A stretch of 64,000 nt of DNA, taken from NCBI GenBank assembly GCA_023653785.1, contig JAMKCH010056627.1:1-64000 (forward strand), given 5' to 3'. The stretch is from Ophioderma brevispina. Taxonomy: Eukaryota; Echinodermata; Ophiuroidea; Amphilepidida; Ophiodermatidae. The position numbers and the translations under genes were made by a program. Below the pieces are notes generated by a model that worked only from the letters and a program-made list of their open reading frames with translations, did not search any database and was not told the DNA's origin. Each line of letters begins with the position of its first letter. Within the stretch, counting starts at the first letter, position 1. Below are positions 1 to 13,169 of the stretch, piece after piece.

Positions 1-843
1 CCTATAAATTTTTGAATTGAAGTATTGAACGCCTCAATTAAACAAATTACATCAAGGCGTGCGCAAAGTTGAATAAACACATTGCTCCATTTAAGAGCTC
101 TGCATAAAATCCATTGTGCGGATTCCAGGAAACGCTCGGTCCCTACAGTGCTACATGCCGCATTGATTTGATTAGAGTATAGCAGGCAGCATGAATCAGA
201 TTGCTTAAGCTCTACCTCCAGTAGTTAAGTTTCACAGTGATGCTGATCCCCGTATCAAGCTCCATTCAAAGAAAGTGCATACGTGGCATATTCAGTCCAA
301 AATTTGTTATTTCTCTGTGTCCTAGTGAAAACATGTTTCAAATTTAGAATAATTGATGATTTTTCAAAGGACTGTACTTAACTAGTAATTTATTATCATA
401 GTTGAAAGTTAATTGTATATTATTATATTGTTAAAAAATAAATTTATTATTTATTAAAGAGTTAATAAAATTTATTTTATTATGGTAGTTACTTTTTTTG
501 CATAATAATAAATAATAATAAGTTCTTTATGATGGTAGTTAATATTGCATATTATAAATGCTATTATATAATATATATAAAAATATTATAAATGCTCTAT
601 TAAACATAATATTTATAATAGTTAATATAAATACTACTGCATGAAAATATTATGGTAGTTTATTTAGCATATTGTAAAATTTAAATTTTAATGATTATAT
701 TGTAAATATTGCTATTGTTGCACAAGTTACTATTGTTGAAATTACGATCATTAAAATTACCACTATCATCATTTAAAGAAATTTGGCATTCAATCACTTC
801 CTGTTAACTTGTAACATACAGCTGTTTTGTATTGTAATTATCA

Positions 844-845
<2 letters not shown>

Positions 846-874
<29 letters not shown>
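846..874. repeat. (TA)n microsatellite
   Basis: About 14 uninterrupted TA units. The preceding 360-740 is extremely AT-rich and repeats a loose TATGGTAGTTAATATTGCA-like word several times. Bases 1-360 show no recognisable element. Confidence 0.9.
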
Positions 875-880
<6 letters not shown>

Positions 881-1009
881 ACATGCAAGTACATGCACAT
901 GTATCTCTGACAAGAGCTGGGGCATTGAAACACTTCAAGCGTACTTCCACCAATTAGTCAATGTAGCATGAAACCGCTAATTTGCAAGTAATACATATCA
1001 CAAAGCTGT

Positions 1010-1220
1010 GTAGCCATCTGCCCCAGTGTGTGTATTGAATCTATCCCTGAATGCACCAGTTTGGGGGAAATTTCACCTCAATAAGGTCATGTGATCCAAC
1101 AAAAATCATATTCTTAACACAAAATCCCTGACTTTAAACTCATTTTAGCCCACAAAGAGCTAGTAGTTTTACTATAATCACAAAATATCTTGTGGTTCTT
1201 AAACATCTTGAATACTTTTA
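1010..1220 (+). repeat. Dispersed repeat family A, copy 1
   Basis: Shares order and wording (TATTGAATCTATCCCTGAATG, AAGGTCATGTGATCC, CCCTGAC, AGCCCA..AGTGCTAGTA) with 41485-41645 on the plus strand and, in part, with 28000-28165 on the minus strand. No TIRs or coding capacity were recognised. The three copies have diverged a good deal, so this is an old family. Confidence 0.6.
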
Positions 1221-2334
1221 TCTCCAAGTACTGACATGTGTTTAATACAGTACAATATCTAGCACATTGCAAAGCATTATGGGATTGGTTCAAAAAACCC
1301 TCTGCATCTGCCATAGCAAGTCATACCTTAGCAATGCCAAACAACATGAATAGCGAGTGGCCCATATTTCAGCTTTGGTAACCATTATTAAATGTGGTGG
1401 CACAGTATGACATAATGTTCCTACCCAAATCCAGTTGCTCAAATAGGACACAAGGATTTTGCAACAGAACTTGCACTTTGAGGTTAAAACTCTTTTTTAT
1501 GCTAACTCTGGGGGATTTTTTGGAACAAAAACACTTTTAAAGCAATAATACCACATACTACACATGCCTTCATTTTTCAGTGATATTCTGGTATAGTTGG
1601 AATTCTGTTTAATTAACCGCTGACTCATCAAAGTGATTTAGCTGAAACTGGTTCTAATATCTATAAAAAATGATTTTTTAATTGACCCTTGTGGTTCTGA
1701 TCTTAATTAGCATGGCAGTACAGGAAAAGACTAGTTTTTCATCAAGCTTTGGAAATTTTCAGGTGTTTTTTGACTTAATTTTTTTAGTGTCCACTTTTGA
1801 GGTATGATTGGCTGTATAACAAAATGTGTTTGCAAGAATCCACATCTCTAGTGCAAAGGGGGACTTTTTTTATTTTTTTTTTTTTTAAGCATTAAAATTA
1901 ATAAGAACTTTGACAAATAAGGGGGGAGGTGAATTATTGTCAATAAAAAAACTATTTAATTTGATCAGGGTTTTGCTTTTTTTATGTCCAAGGTTTTATT
2001 TCATGAATAAAGTGCATAATATTTTTCCCCGTGTATGCCCCTATAGTCCCTATATTTATTTACAATGCAAGTCCGCCATGATATTTTTCCTCAAATTGGA
2101 TGATGTGTTGCGAAGTGCATTCAAATCTGTACATGCAGAACGTGACTGCTGTGGACATGACCCGACTTGACTACACCGCCATGCCCATTCTGCACGTCAG
2201 CATTAGGGATTTCCCAGTATTTGCCAGTGACTAATATAATCACACTTGATAGCAGTTTTGTGGTTTTCCATATTTAGACTTAGACCTCTGTCGGTTTGGG
2301 TGGCTGTCTGTATGTGTCAAGTTCACTGTTACTG

Positions 2335-2740
2335 CGTGCCAGAAATAGTAGAGGCGTAATCTGACACATGTCCGAGACAACCTTGAACAAAATCTAATAA
2401 AAGGACTCTTTGATTTCTGGTAGGCCTATATATGAATAATTACCAAAAAATTGTCCGGCTTCTAGTTGCTGCGTTTGGTCCGATATTCAAGGTCAAGGTC
2501 AAACGCTTTATACGGCCTATGGTGGGTTATAACTGCTCTCCCATTGGCCTAGAAGCAAAAGATGGTGTCTATACCCTGTTTTGGGGGTCAAATAAACACA
2601 AATAAAAACAGTATTGAGGCTTACAAATGATGTCTTCATTATCTTTCAGCATAGAAAGCCTTTTAATCAAATTTTCCCACGGTTTCTCAACATAAATTAG
2701 CCAATTAGTCAGTCTGTAACAAGTATAAAATAAACCAAAA
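2335..2740 (+). repeat. Dispersed repeat family B, copy 1 (tandem partner of copy 2)
   Basis: Shares GACACATGTCC, AATAAAAGGACT, GGCTTCTAGTTGCTGCGTT, ATATTCAAGGTCAA, ATAACTGCTC and GGTGTCTATACCC in the same order with 3020-3420. The nuclear-receptor-like segment here reads AGGTCAAGGTCA, one base shorter than in the other copies. Confidence 0.75.
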
Positions 2741-3019
2741 ATCTATAATAAACAGCCAAAATACTATTGTAAAATCAGTGGATATCAATGATAACTAATT
2801 AACCATTCTTGGACAATATTTCATTTGGAACGCATATCAGAAACCTCATTACAACTTGTTGAAAATAAGGGCACCCTGAAACCTGCATCACAGGGCGAAG
2901 TGATTCGCCCTTGCTCCAACAAATGTTTTTTCTCACAAATATAAAAAATTAAAAAAAACCTTCAACAAACCTTCTGTGGGTGGAGAATAATAAATTGATG
3001 ATGACAGTAAGTAGAGCTT

Positions 3020-3420
3020 AAATGTGACACATGTCCCTATGGAACATTGACACATTCTAATAAAAGGACTTTTTTGTATATTCTGCTTGCCTGGATATTT
3101 TATTAAAACGGTTTGGTCACGGGCTTCTAGTTGCTGCGTTGTCAGATATTCAAGGTCAAAGGTCAATGACCCTTTACACGGCAATGTGATGGTCATAACT
3201 GCTCAGCCAAATTGGGCCTAGAGGAGCGGAAAATGGGTGGTGTCTATACCCATGTTTTTGGAGTCCATAAAAACAATAAACATATTTTAGGCTTACAGTG
3301 CAGCCATCATTGCTTTTCAGCATAGAAGCACTTTTAAATCCTATTTTTACAAGTTTTTCGCACGTAAATTAGCCATTCATCAGTCTTCACAATATAAACA
3401 ACAATTTTATTTGACTTAAA
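3020..3420 (+). repeat. Dispersed repeat family B, copy 2
   Basis: A diverged tandem copy of 2335-2740 with a period near 680 bases. It contains a perfect DR1 element AGGTCAAAGGTCA at 3153-3165. The downstream AAAAAAAACCTTC..CTTCT..GTGGGTGGAG text near 2940-3000 recurs near 3680-3760, so the duplication is larger than the shared core. Confidence 0.75.
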
Positions 3421-3539
3421 GATATATCATAATGCAAACAGCTACATATCTATTGTCAATCAGTGAATGTTTGTTCTTGGACCGATCCTCGAACTGATGA
3501 TTCCTGTTGGATTTAACAGTGTGGAACTAGTGATAGACC

Positions 3540-5760
3540 TTTTTTGCATAAATTTTCATTTGGGTCTTATTAAAAACCCATTTAACACTGCTAAGTAAGC
3601 AACTCCAGAAATAGTCGGGACTGGCACGCACCAAATATCACGGCCCACATCAAGCGGCGCTGTAATTGCGCCCTTCGCAAAAATATTTTTTTCTAAAAAA
3701 AAAAAAAAAAGAACTTCAGACAAAACCTTCCCACGACCTTCTTGGTAGGTGGAGCATAACAAATTGCGTGAGCGCTATAAGGTGTGGAAGGTATATGAAA
3801 TACACTGTGCTAGTCAAGCTTTCCTTCCACAACCTTATTTTGCACAGAAACCACGCATGCTTAATAGTGGCGGAAGAATGTCGAAGAAGTAAAATCGTCA
3901 AAAATCAACCAGAAACAACATGTATGAAAAACATAGTCGTCTCATGCTCCTGGGTCAAATGCTAGGTCGATCAGCCAAGTGGGATTGGACGGCGACCCCC
4001 CTCCACGCTTGACTAACACATGCATCAAATAACTTGTTGGAAGGTGAATAGACCCAACCGTGACATTGGGGTCCAAAATGTCTGGCTGAAGCCCCTTATA
4101 GAATGCCCAGGAGGACGCGTGAGCTCGAACATCTATTCCCTAACCAAGACGCAAGTCAACCAATCATGGTGTTTTTGTGTGCATATTCAGATACTGAGGA
4201 AAATCAGCTACTCAATGTGTCCGCTTGCGGCAGGTTCTACTGCAGGCTTTCTGCAACCCCGGTCTGCAACTATGTTGTGAGATGTGGCAGAACCACCGGT
4301 TTCGGGGTAAAAGAAATAGTCTGATTCTTGGCCAAAAAGCTGCTGTGGAAGAATAAGACCCCTTCCGCTCAAAGCGGTGGTGGGCCTCGCCCGTAGACAA
4401 GACATGTATTTCCGAACCCCCTATGGCCATAAGCCACAGCCACAAGCCTCAGCCACTAGGAAGTTCCAGAAGAAGCTTTCGGTTTTGGTTTAAACTGTTC
4501 CAAGCCGCCCAACCCCGCCCCTCCCCCCCAAAAACACCCCCCAAGAAAGAGTGCATACCAATGGCAATTCCTCCTCCGGAACAAGGCTACGAAACTGGGG
4601 ACGATCCGTAACATACCCTTCATCAGATTGGACCAGAGGGCTGAAAGAAACCGTCATGCCATCACGGAGCCCTTTACGGGTCTGCCTGTGGCGATTCGGT
4701 AAAAAAGAAACCTTGGACAGTCAGGACACAAAAGTTAAATAACCCACTCCTGAACGAACCGCCTTAGGAAATTGCCAACCAGGTCCCAGGTTCGGAGCAT
4801 GGTGGTTGCATGGAACGCATCACTGGAGGAACCTCTTTATCAGCCCCCCCTTTGGAGATGGGTCTTTTCCCTACCAGCACACACCCCCCCAATCTATCGG
4901 CCTGGGAAACCGCAGCTGCCGTGGCCATAAAGGGGCTACCAGCAGGACCAAGCAGTCTCGAGACTGAGCCACTCGAAGACTTTTGGATCATGGCAACCTG
5001 GAGGCTATGATCAATCATAGGCTATCAATTCTGACCGATCCACTGCCATGGCGTCCTGTTTGACCGCCCGGGGATCCGGGTTCAAGAGTAGGCCCTATAT
5101 GCCACAATCTGACATTCATGACTGAGGCGAAAAGATTCCACGTGTGGATGGTCTACCATCTTGAAGATGTGCGACAAACTGTCAAGTATAGCTGCCACTC
5201 CACCGACGGCCCTCGACTTTTGGCTGTGGTCGGGGATTTAGGGACCCTCCGGTAAACCTTGTCCAGTCCGGAAACAACGAGGCGATCATCCCGCTGTCCC
5301 AATCTCGGCACCCACCCGAATAGCCAAGAATCTCCCTTCATAGGCTGTGACTGATTACACCCCATTACTTGTGTATATGTGGCACCACCCTTCATTTGTC
5401 TCCGCGGACAACAATTTTACCTTCCCCCTGACCACGGGGAGCCAGTTCCGCAATGGCAGAAGAACGGCAACACCTCAGGACGTTTATGTTGTGACGAGCC
5501 ACGGAGGCTGATCAGCGGCCCGCCCCCATAGAGATACGAGGGTGATCCCCCCCAACTTAAACGCTTCCGTCGTCAGGGTGTTTTAAAAACGCATCCATTG
5601 TCAGGGTGTTTTGATAGGTCACAGTAGGCTGAATGAGACTCCTTGCCTCATATGAGGGGCAAAGTCCACCATTGACGGTCTGAGGTTTACTCCACTGCCA
5701 AAAAGTTTTTATCCGGCCAGCTAAAACCACATAAATTTAACCTACCGGAGCAATCTAATC
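3540..5760. other. GC-richer block, no recognised gene
   Basis: About 2.2 kb of clearly higher G+C than its flanks. Its short ORFs overlap in all frames on both strands, and none gave a domain I recognise. A small direct repeat (GTCAGGGTGTTTT) occurs twice near 5572-5610. The compositional jump suggests an old inserted mobile element, but no TIR, RT motif or LTR was seen. Confidence 0.35.
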
Positions 5761-6299
5761 CTTGGGACCATCATTTCTTTAATTTTAGTGCAAAATAATC
5801 GTCACGCCACCTTACCTTTGGAACTGGTAGACATACTCAGTTTTGGAGTAAGGGATGATTGCAACTTATAATAATGTGTATGATTACAACACTTGATTTT
5901 TTCCTTTCATAAATCACCCACAAACCTAGCAAAATCACACATTCCTGGGTTGTTAATTTTTTTTTTTTTAAACTCAAAATAGAAATTGGCTTATTTTTAG
6001 CAACATCGGAGAAATCAAGTTTCGCATGATTATTCATTAAAACATTACTATGACGTCAAATGGAGGACTATTGGAACGTTTTTTGATATCAATGGAAAGA
6101 GGAGACTTGTACAATCCACCTACAGTACCATAATCAAAGAGGGTTCAGAGGCTTTGTAACTACGAAATCCAAGGAGGTCTTAACCAACACTTTAAAATGG
6201 TTGAGGGGACGAAGTTTTAAAGTCCTATTTCGTGGCAATGGTTGCATACGGTGGCGGTTTGGAAATCAAGGAAGGGTGCATCTGATCATTTTTCCTATA

Positions 6300-6560
6300 T
6301 GCTAATTGTGTTTGTTGACCCAAAACCTTGGTATAGAAACCCCAACCCCCCCTTCATTTGTGCTTTTAGTTACTCAATGGTTTGAGGAGTTATGATCCAT
6401 TATATGCCTTATAAGCGTCATGACCTGTGACCTTAGAATAGCTTACCAACGCAGCTGCCAGAAGGCGGACAATTTTTCATAATAATTCACATATCGCCTC
6501 CTACGAGAATAAATACAAAAAGTCCTTTTATTAAATTTTTTCAAGGTTTGAATCGCATAT
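6300..6560 (-). repeat. Dispersed repeat family B, inverted copy 3
   Basis: Read on the minus strand it gives AATAAAAGGACTTTTTGTAT, AAAAATTGTCCG, CTGCGTTGGTAAGCTATTC, AAGGTCACAGGTCATGA, ATAACTCCTCAAACC and TTTCTATACC, collinear with copies 1 and 2. It also carries a DR1 (TGACCTGTGACCT, 6421-6433). Confidence 0.7.
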
Positions 6561-9500
6561 GGCCTCTACTAAATACCCCATTACTAATGGGTTGTTTACA
6601 AAAGTGATAGGATACTTAATGTTACATGTAGGCCCTACATACAACCTTGCCTCTTTTCATAGAATGCTGATGACATTTGGCAGATATGTTTTATTATTAT
6701 TTTAGTACACAAATGGCTTTAATTTTAGAGTTTATAATAAGCAGTACACTTACACACTTTTTTTCATTTTAATCTGATTGTAACCCCGCCCCCCCCAATT
6801 ATTTATAGAACAAATTAAATGTTTTTAAGGCCAAAATTGCCCCTGGGGCCATGCTGTGAACAAAACAATGATTCTGAATCATATTTTGAAGCTTAATTTT
6901 GGACAAAAGTGTTTTTCTGTCAACCAAGGGGGTCTTTTTCTGGAAACAATCTTGTGTCCATGGGGGGGGTGGTGAAGGTTAGGTAATTGTTTTTAATCTG
7001 GCAGCATATTTACAATGAAAACTATTTCAGCGGGGGGGGGGAGGCTGCTCCCTTGTGAGGAATCTCATTTACCATAAAAACCTAGGCCCTATTATACCTG
7101 TAAAAACAAACTTTAAAATGTGCTTTCCCCCCCAAAAAAATATAATGTCCCCCCCCCCCCACAACAAAATGGTTACGCCCAGGGGGTGCTAGTGTTATAC
7201 CCTACTGATTATCATCAGCTAGTAATTTACTCTAAAGATACCTGGATTTGCCTCCCTAAGTTCTTTTTTTCAAGCAAGATTTCCCTTGACCATCAGCTAA
7301 GCCTCCTTTGGAACAATAATCATACCACTTAGCATGCCCACACAAGTATTTTGCTGGGTTTGTTGAAGTCAACGTCTTCATTTCTATGCACGTGGTGGTG
7401 CTGTTTGATAGCCCTTAAGCAATTGCACAGATCCTCCCATGAACGCTTGAAAGAGAGAGCCTATAAATAATATAAGAACTGCAAGTACAACAAACCACTT
7501 CTAATTACCTGCAATCAATTCTTACTATTTTAATTGTTCAAAGCTGTTTTTACTAAAATTGAATCACATCCAGTGTGAAGATTTGTAAGAACTCTACTCT
7601 CTAGCATAACAATAGAATGTCCTCACTAAGAAGCAGCATCATGCACTGGTTAAAAAGAACCAATAAGTGGTTACCTAATCAATGCCATGGTCAATCAATT
7701 TGTTTAGTGCAGTTGAGAAAACCTTTGACAAAAAATAAATATTCAATGATTAACCCTGCCAGAGGGTGGAGGTCACTAACCATCTCGTCTAGGAACACAC
7801 TTCTTTTTACTGAATTGTACAAATCAAAGCATATCTTTAATATTTCCCAAGATGCACTTTATTTAAGATAAAATGAGGCTCTTTACATAGTCGTCCACGT
7901 TCCCATAATCACAGGCTTTTTTTGCAGCTGGGTATTTAACTTTCAAAATCACGTGTTTCTAGATTTAATTTGAGGACAATTTCATTTTAAGAATGGTGGC
8001 ATTTTGGAGATGAAATAAAGGGATGGCTGGCAGGAAAGAATCACTCTTCATCTTTTATGTGTGTTTTTTCAACATTTTTAATTTTGTTGGTTCAAATTAT
8101 TTTCCAATCCTGCAAAATTTGTGTGGTGTTTATGTGAAACTATATTCATGCAGCTGGCTTGACCAGTCCACTACTCCACATTGACCATGACTCATAAATA
8201 TTTGCTTCAGCATCAATTATAATTTCCAAGGCCACATCAACTATAGGGGTCAGGTCGGGTGGGTGAGGGTGTGTGTATTCATGCAAGTAATGCCTCCTAC
8301 AGAATCTGGCCCTACAAAGAGCTGGTTGAAGATTTGGATTTGGAGGATCCCGGCCCCGCCCAAGATATACTCATTTCTTAAAAGTAAATCCTCATTTATT
8401 TGATCCTTACAGATTTGACTTTTACATTAAAAAATACTTAGACTGGCTATGCCCTTGGCCAAAACATTTTAAATTTAATTGTTGAACGAGATGGATCTAA
8501 CCCCTCATGTTTGCCACAATAAACGTAATATAAATTTAGGTTACAATCTCTCCAATAAATCCTATTGGTTTCGGATATTTTCCAAACATTGTGAATAGGC
8601 CTACCACTTCATCAATGCCCTATATCTGAAGAACAACTGTGAGTTTCTCATCCCTTAAATGCAGGCCAGGTTCAAATCTAATCTGCTAATCTTTGTCCCA
8701 ACTTAGCTGGAAATATTGCACAATTTAAAGGTCACCTTTATAAGGCTACAATGACAGTCATCAGAGTAAAATATCCTCAGGGACAAAGCAAGGTCATAAA
8801 TAGTCCACCTGAATAATGGCCATTGACCATGGATGTGATATTAGCGAGATTTGCCCAATTGGTCAAAAATGTCTGAGCAGTTTAATCACTCTCTGATTGA
8901 CCACTGTCCAGTTGATTGGTGGCCGCATATCATGGTCCCAGTATATTTCTTGGTTAGTTCATTAGTTTGCCTTAGGCCAAACTTGGCATGCCAGTTCTCC
9001 TTGTTTGACCCATAATTGGTCCCAATCAAACACAAGATCAAGGACAGAGCAAGACGCCTTAAGGATGTAATCTAAAATCAAGAGACTCTACACACAGCAA
9101 TTGAATGGAGTTTCAAAGAGTTCCAAAGTTTCAAAATAAACTCTCTATTCATAACACCTGAAATACGCCAATTCTTATGTTGTCCCCTCCCCTAACTTCA
9201 AACACCTGTGGGTAAAAATACCACACAGAGTTACTTCTTAAAGAGTTTGCCATCGCATATTTTCAAAAAAGAATAAAGTGAGGTATCTTCTTCAATATTC
9301 ATTATTTTCCCTAAGTTTCACAAGTCAGTGAGGACATTTGGTTAATTAAATATAGATAGATTGCACAGGTAACAAGGTTTGAATTAAATTAAGCAAATGC
9401 AGAAGTTTGGATTTTTTTAATGCAAAACAGCTCAAGTTTTCCCTTTGAAAATTTCAATGAATTAATTGAAACACAACCGTGGGAAAAAGAGGTGCAGGAG

Positions 9501-9573
9501 GCCAGATGGGGACAGGAAACCCAGAATTAACTTTGTGTGGCCTAATATCCCTAGCTAAACCAAAGATACATAC
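6561..9573. other. No gene seen; probable intronic DNA of the ZNF395-like gene
   Basis: Nothing codable was recognised on either strand. There are several G or C runs between 6780 and 7160. I looked here, on the minus strand, for the C2H2 zinc-finger exon expected downstream of the 9574 donor and did not find it. Confidence 0.5.
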
Positions 9574-9686
9574 TAGTTGATGAAACCGGTGATGGTGTCC
9601 CTCTTGAATTCAGGTCCCAGCTGAAATGACCACTACTGGATGGGCTGAAGGATTCTGCACCCCCATATGATGACGGACTCTTTGGA
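9574..9686 (-). CDS. ZNF395-like: Further exon of the same gene, SGHFSWD...TPSP region
   Basis: The reading frame with CCA at 9685 encodes PKSPSSYGGAESFSPS, then SSGHFSWDLNSRGTPSPVSS. This resembles the TTSGHWSGSSGVSTPSP stretch that follows the MAAMVLTSLS motif in human ZNF395 (recalled). The likely donor is AACTA|GTATGT (exon end 9574). The acceptor could be CCGACAAG|T (start 9686) or CATCAG|ATT (start 9706). Neither fits the one-base overhang left by the 23 kb exon. Either a small exon lies between them (length 1 mod 3, or 2 mod 3 for the longer start) or the assembly has an indel. The next exon, expected to carry the DPDPFLLDEP-like stretch and the C2H2 finger, was not found at lower coordinates. 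Confidence 0.68.
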
Positions 9687-9706
9687 CTTGTCGGCAGAAA
9701 ACAAAT

Positions 9707-11130
9707 CTGATGTGAAATTAAAACAATATTAGGTTAATTTTATTCACATACTCAGGCAAAGATTTGAAGAAATGAGCTTCTTTAACCGCACACTTTTATT
9801 ACAGTTGATAATTAAATTTGTACACAACCAATATATTTTGTCCCCTGGAACTAAAGAATCACTACCAAACGTACATATCTGATGCAAATGAAGCTGTTAA
9901 TACTTTAATTCATATTCAGGACATACTACACCAAACTCTAGCACAGGATAATCATGGACTATTTATTCGGTAAATTTGAAAATGGATTGAACTCTGCGTT
10001 TATTGAGTACAGGGATTATGATATGGTGGACACCCGCCCAACAGTCCACTGACACAAAAAATGATCGCCCCCAGAGCGTGAATCTATAAGCCCCCACTTA
10101 TTGCTGTACATAGGAAACAAAGAAAGTCAAAAATTGAAAGCGTCTCATTTCCCTGATTGTGTCACATAACCATGTGAAAATTGAACTTGAACTGTTTGAA
10201 GACCAGTATATTGAAACAATTAAAACCAACAACAACAAAATGAATGGTGCAATCAACAATCATGCAATCTCCAAAACTTTTTTGAGGGGCTTTATTTTAT
10301 TTTGCCCTTATGTAACTTGCTGTTTTAAACTTAAAGGATTTTGAACATCTTCTGTCAGAATTTCCCATTAAATGACGGTGCCTGTGCATAAGAATGTTGA
10401 TTGAAGTGGGTCATTCGCCCTAGTCCCCTAGTAAAAACATATACCTGTTCAAGTTAATTAAACTCTATAACGGATCAGCACTTGTGCCTATCAGCGTAGT
10501 TTTTCCTGGATTCTGAAAACCCCTCTTATGTACGGCTACAGGGAGCAAACTTAATGACAGTCTCCCTTTAATTTCTGTTCTAGCTTGCCTATGTGCAACT
10601 ATTTTTCACTGGGGTATCCACTATCCCAGTTTGTATGACTCGGTCTTCACATACAAGTAAGCAAACACACATGGGCTGGCACCCATACCCTATTTGTATT
10701 TGCATAGCCCCTCCCATATGGGAATCCAGGATATGATCTTGGAAAAGTTCAACACAAAGAAGTACCCTCCGCCCACTCAACTACACTTGATGTATCTCTT
10801 TACAAAAATGGTTGTTATCTGCTTGCTCTAAAATTTCAAGTAGAAATGGAAATGATGGTGCTAGATTTTTTGGAAAAAGGTATTTTTCCTACCCAATTGT
10901 TATTGTGTGCTATTTTTAAGGGGTGATTTTTGTCTAAAAGGGCACCTTCTTTCTGCACTTAACATTATGCGACATTAATGGGCAAAAAACCAAACAAACA
11001 AACAAAAAGCATCTGCATGCTTAAATTGCGAAAACACAAAATTTGCGCCATGCAGTTTCCCTACCATTTCAAGATTTCTTTCGTATGTCAAACGTGCGAA
11101 GCACAGCTGACATATTGTGCTCCTAGCGTT
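9707..11130. other. Intronic DNA, nothing recognised
   Basis: Only scattered short ORFs. This is part of the interval where a small missing exon between the 23.2 kb and 9.6 kb exons would have to lie. Confidence 0.5.
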
Positions 11131-11219
11131 CTTTCTTTCTTTACCTTAGTCGTGCAAGGACTAAGGTCCTGTATTCAAGCCATTTCTTCCATTACCTTAG
11201 TCGTGCAACGATAAGGTTA

Positions 11220-13110
11220 CTGTATTCCAGTATTCTTTCTTTGATTATCTTCATGATCTTCTTCTGATTCTTCTTTCCAATGCTCTTTAAACTCCCAATA
11301 TCAGTAACCAACGGTTAACCCCATATAAACCAAAGTTGGTCAGAAGAACCGCGACCCAAGCTTCGTATCGGGTGTACTCAGATTGGGGTAAAGGGCACGG
11401 TAACGGAAGTAGCCGCCATTTTGTAAAAATCTTTAAATGCCTACTTGTCCTACAGAAAACAAGTTATAGATTCCAAATTTGTTCACAAGAATCCTCGGAC
11501 CATCCTTCATATAGGATTACACAGATCAACGATCCGAGTTATGTAAACATTCAAAATGGCCGGCCATTTAATTTAATATGCAAAAATGCTATTTCAAAAA
11601 CGATTAAGACTTGGATAGGTGATGTCTGTGCAAAAGTTGCGGATAGAGTGAGACGAATCATATGACAGAATATATTGGCTCCAAGGGTCATCTGGTAAGA
11701 TATGCAAATGAGCTAATTAATATGCAAAAAACACTCTAATCTATTCAACCAAATTTGTATAAATGTAATATTTGGTCACAAGAACCACTGGATAAAGCTC
11801 TATTATATGTGCTCACGACATGGGGTAAAGGTCACAAATGGGGTTCACTATGGGGTCCAAATCTTGAAAAGATAATTGACTAATTCGAATTATGCCATCG
11901 TGATGGAATCGCATGAAGTATGGATAAAAGAGTCCACAGTGACCCCGCTCTGTGACCCATCGTTTAGGGAGTCAAAGGTCAAAATATGCCAAATATCAAT
12001 ATTGCCCATATTGCAAAAATTCCATATACCAAATGTAAGGATTAATGAAAGATGAAATAAGTCTAGCGTGACCCTGTTATGTGACAATGATTAAGGGTCA
12101 AGGTCACATTACCAAATGTGACCAAAAATTACCACGGATAAGGTCCGTGCTCTTTGAGCACAAAAAATGTCTCAGTTCTTCTTCTGATTCTTCTTTTTAC
12201 TTTCCAATGCTCCTTAAATTTACTACTAGTACAAAACGGGTATACACAATATCAACCAAAGTTGGTCAGAAGAACCGCTGACCAAGACTCTCATAGGGGG
12301 TTGTAGTCAGATTGGAGTAAAAGGTCACGTAACCGGAAGTAGCCGCCATTTTGTAAAAATCTTGAAAAGCCAACTGACTACAGACAAAAAGCTATATGTA
12401 CACCAAATTGTTCACAAGAATCCTTTGACCATCCTTTATATAGGATGTACACAGATATAAACGATCGGAGTAATTAAATTCAAAATGGCGGCCATATCTT
12501 TTAATATGCACAAAAATAATATATCTCAACAACGACTATAAGACTTGGATAGGTGATGTCTGTGCAAAAGTTGCGGATAGTGTCGGAGGAATTTCAAATG
12601 CAGAATATTGGCTCCAAAGGGTAATTTGTAAGATATGCAAATGAGCTAAGTAATATGGCAAAAAACACACTATAACTATTCAACCAAAATAGATATAAAT
12701 GTCATATTGGTCACCAAGCACCACGGATTAAAGCTTATTATCCGTTGCTCCCGACATGGGGTTCAAAAGGTCAATGGGGTCATCTGGGGTCAAATCTGAA
12801 AGAGTTAATTGACTACTCTAATTATGCCATCGTGTTGGCATCGATGAATTATGAAAAAGAGTCACAGTGACCCCACTCTGGACCAATCGTTTGGGGTCAT
12901 CAAAGGTCAAAATATGCAAAATATCAAAAGTGCCAATATTGCAAAAATACCATTATACCAACTTGTAGGGATTATGAACGATGAAAAATAAAAGTCTACA
13001 TGGCACCCTGTTTATGTGACCCAATGGTTTAGGGTCAAAGGGTCAATTCTCAAATTACCAAAAGTGCAAAAAATTCCACGACTAAGGTCGTGCTCTTTGA
13101 GCACAAAAAA
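11220..13110 (+). repeat. Two tandem copies of a ~0.95 kb repeat unit
   Basis: Unit 1 (about 11220-12155) and unit 2 (about 12156-13110) share many collinear words: CAAAGTTGGTCAGAAGAACCG, GGAAGTAGCCGCCATTTTGT, ACTTGGATAGGTGATGTCTG, AATATTGGCTCCAA, AATTATGCCATCGTG, TCGTTTAGGG/TCGTTTGGGG and CGTGCTCTTTGAGCACAAAA. Each unit ends with the palindrome GTGCTCTTTGAGCAC. GGTCA words are dense. A related short CCTTAGTCGTGCAA pair precedes unit 1 near 11143-11215. Confidence 0.85.
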
Positions 13111-13169
13111 GTCTTAGTCTTTCTTTCTTCTTTCTTTCTTTCCAAACGTCCTTAAAATGCTTTCTTCTA

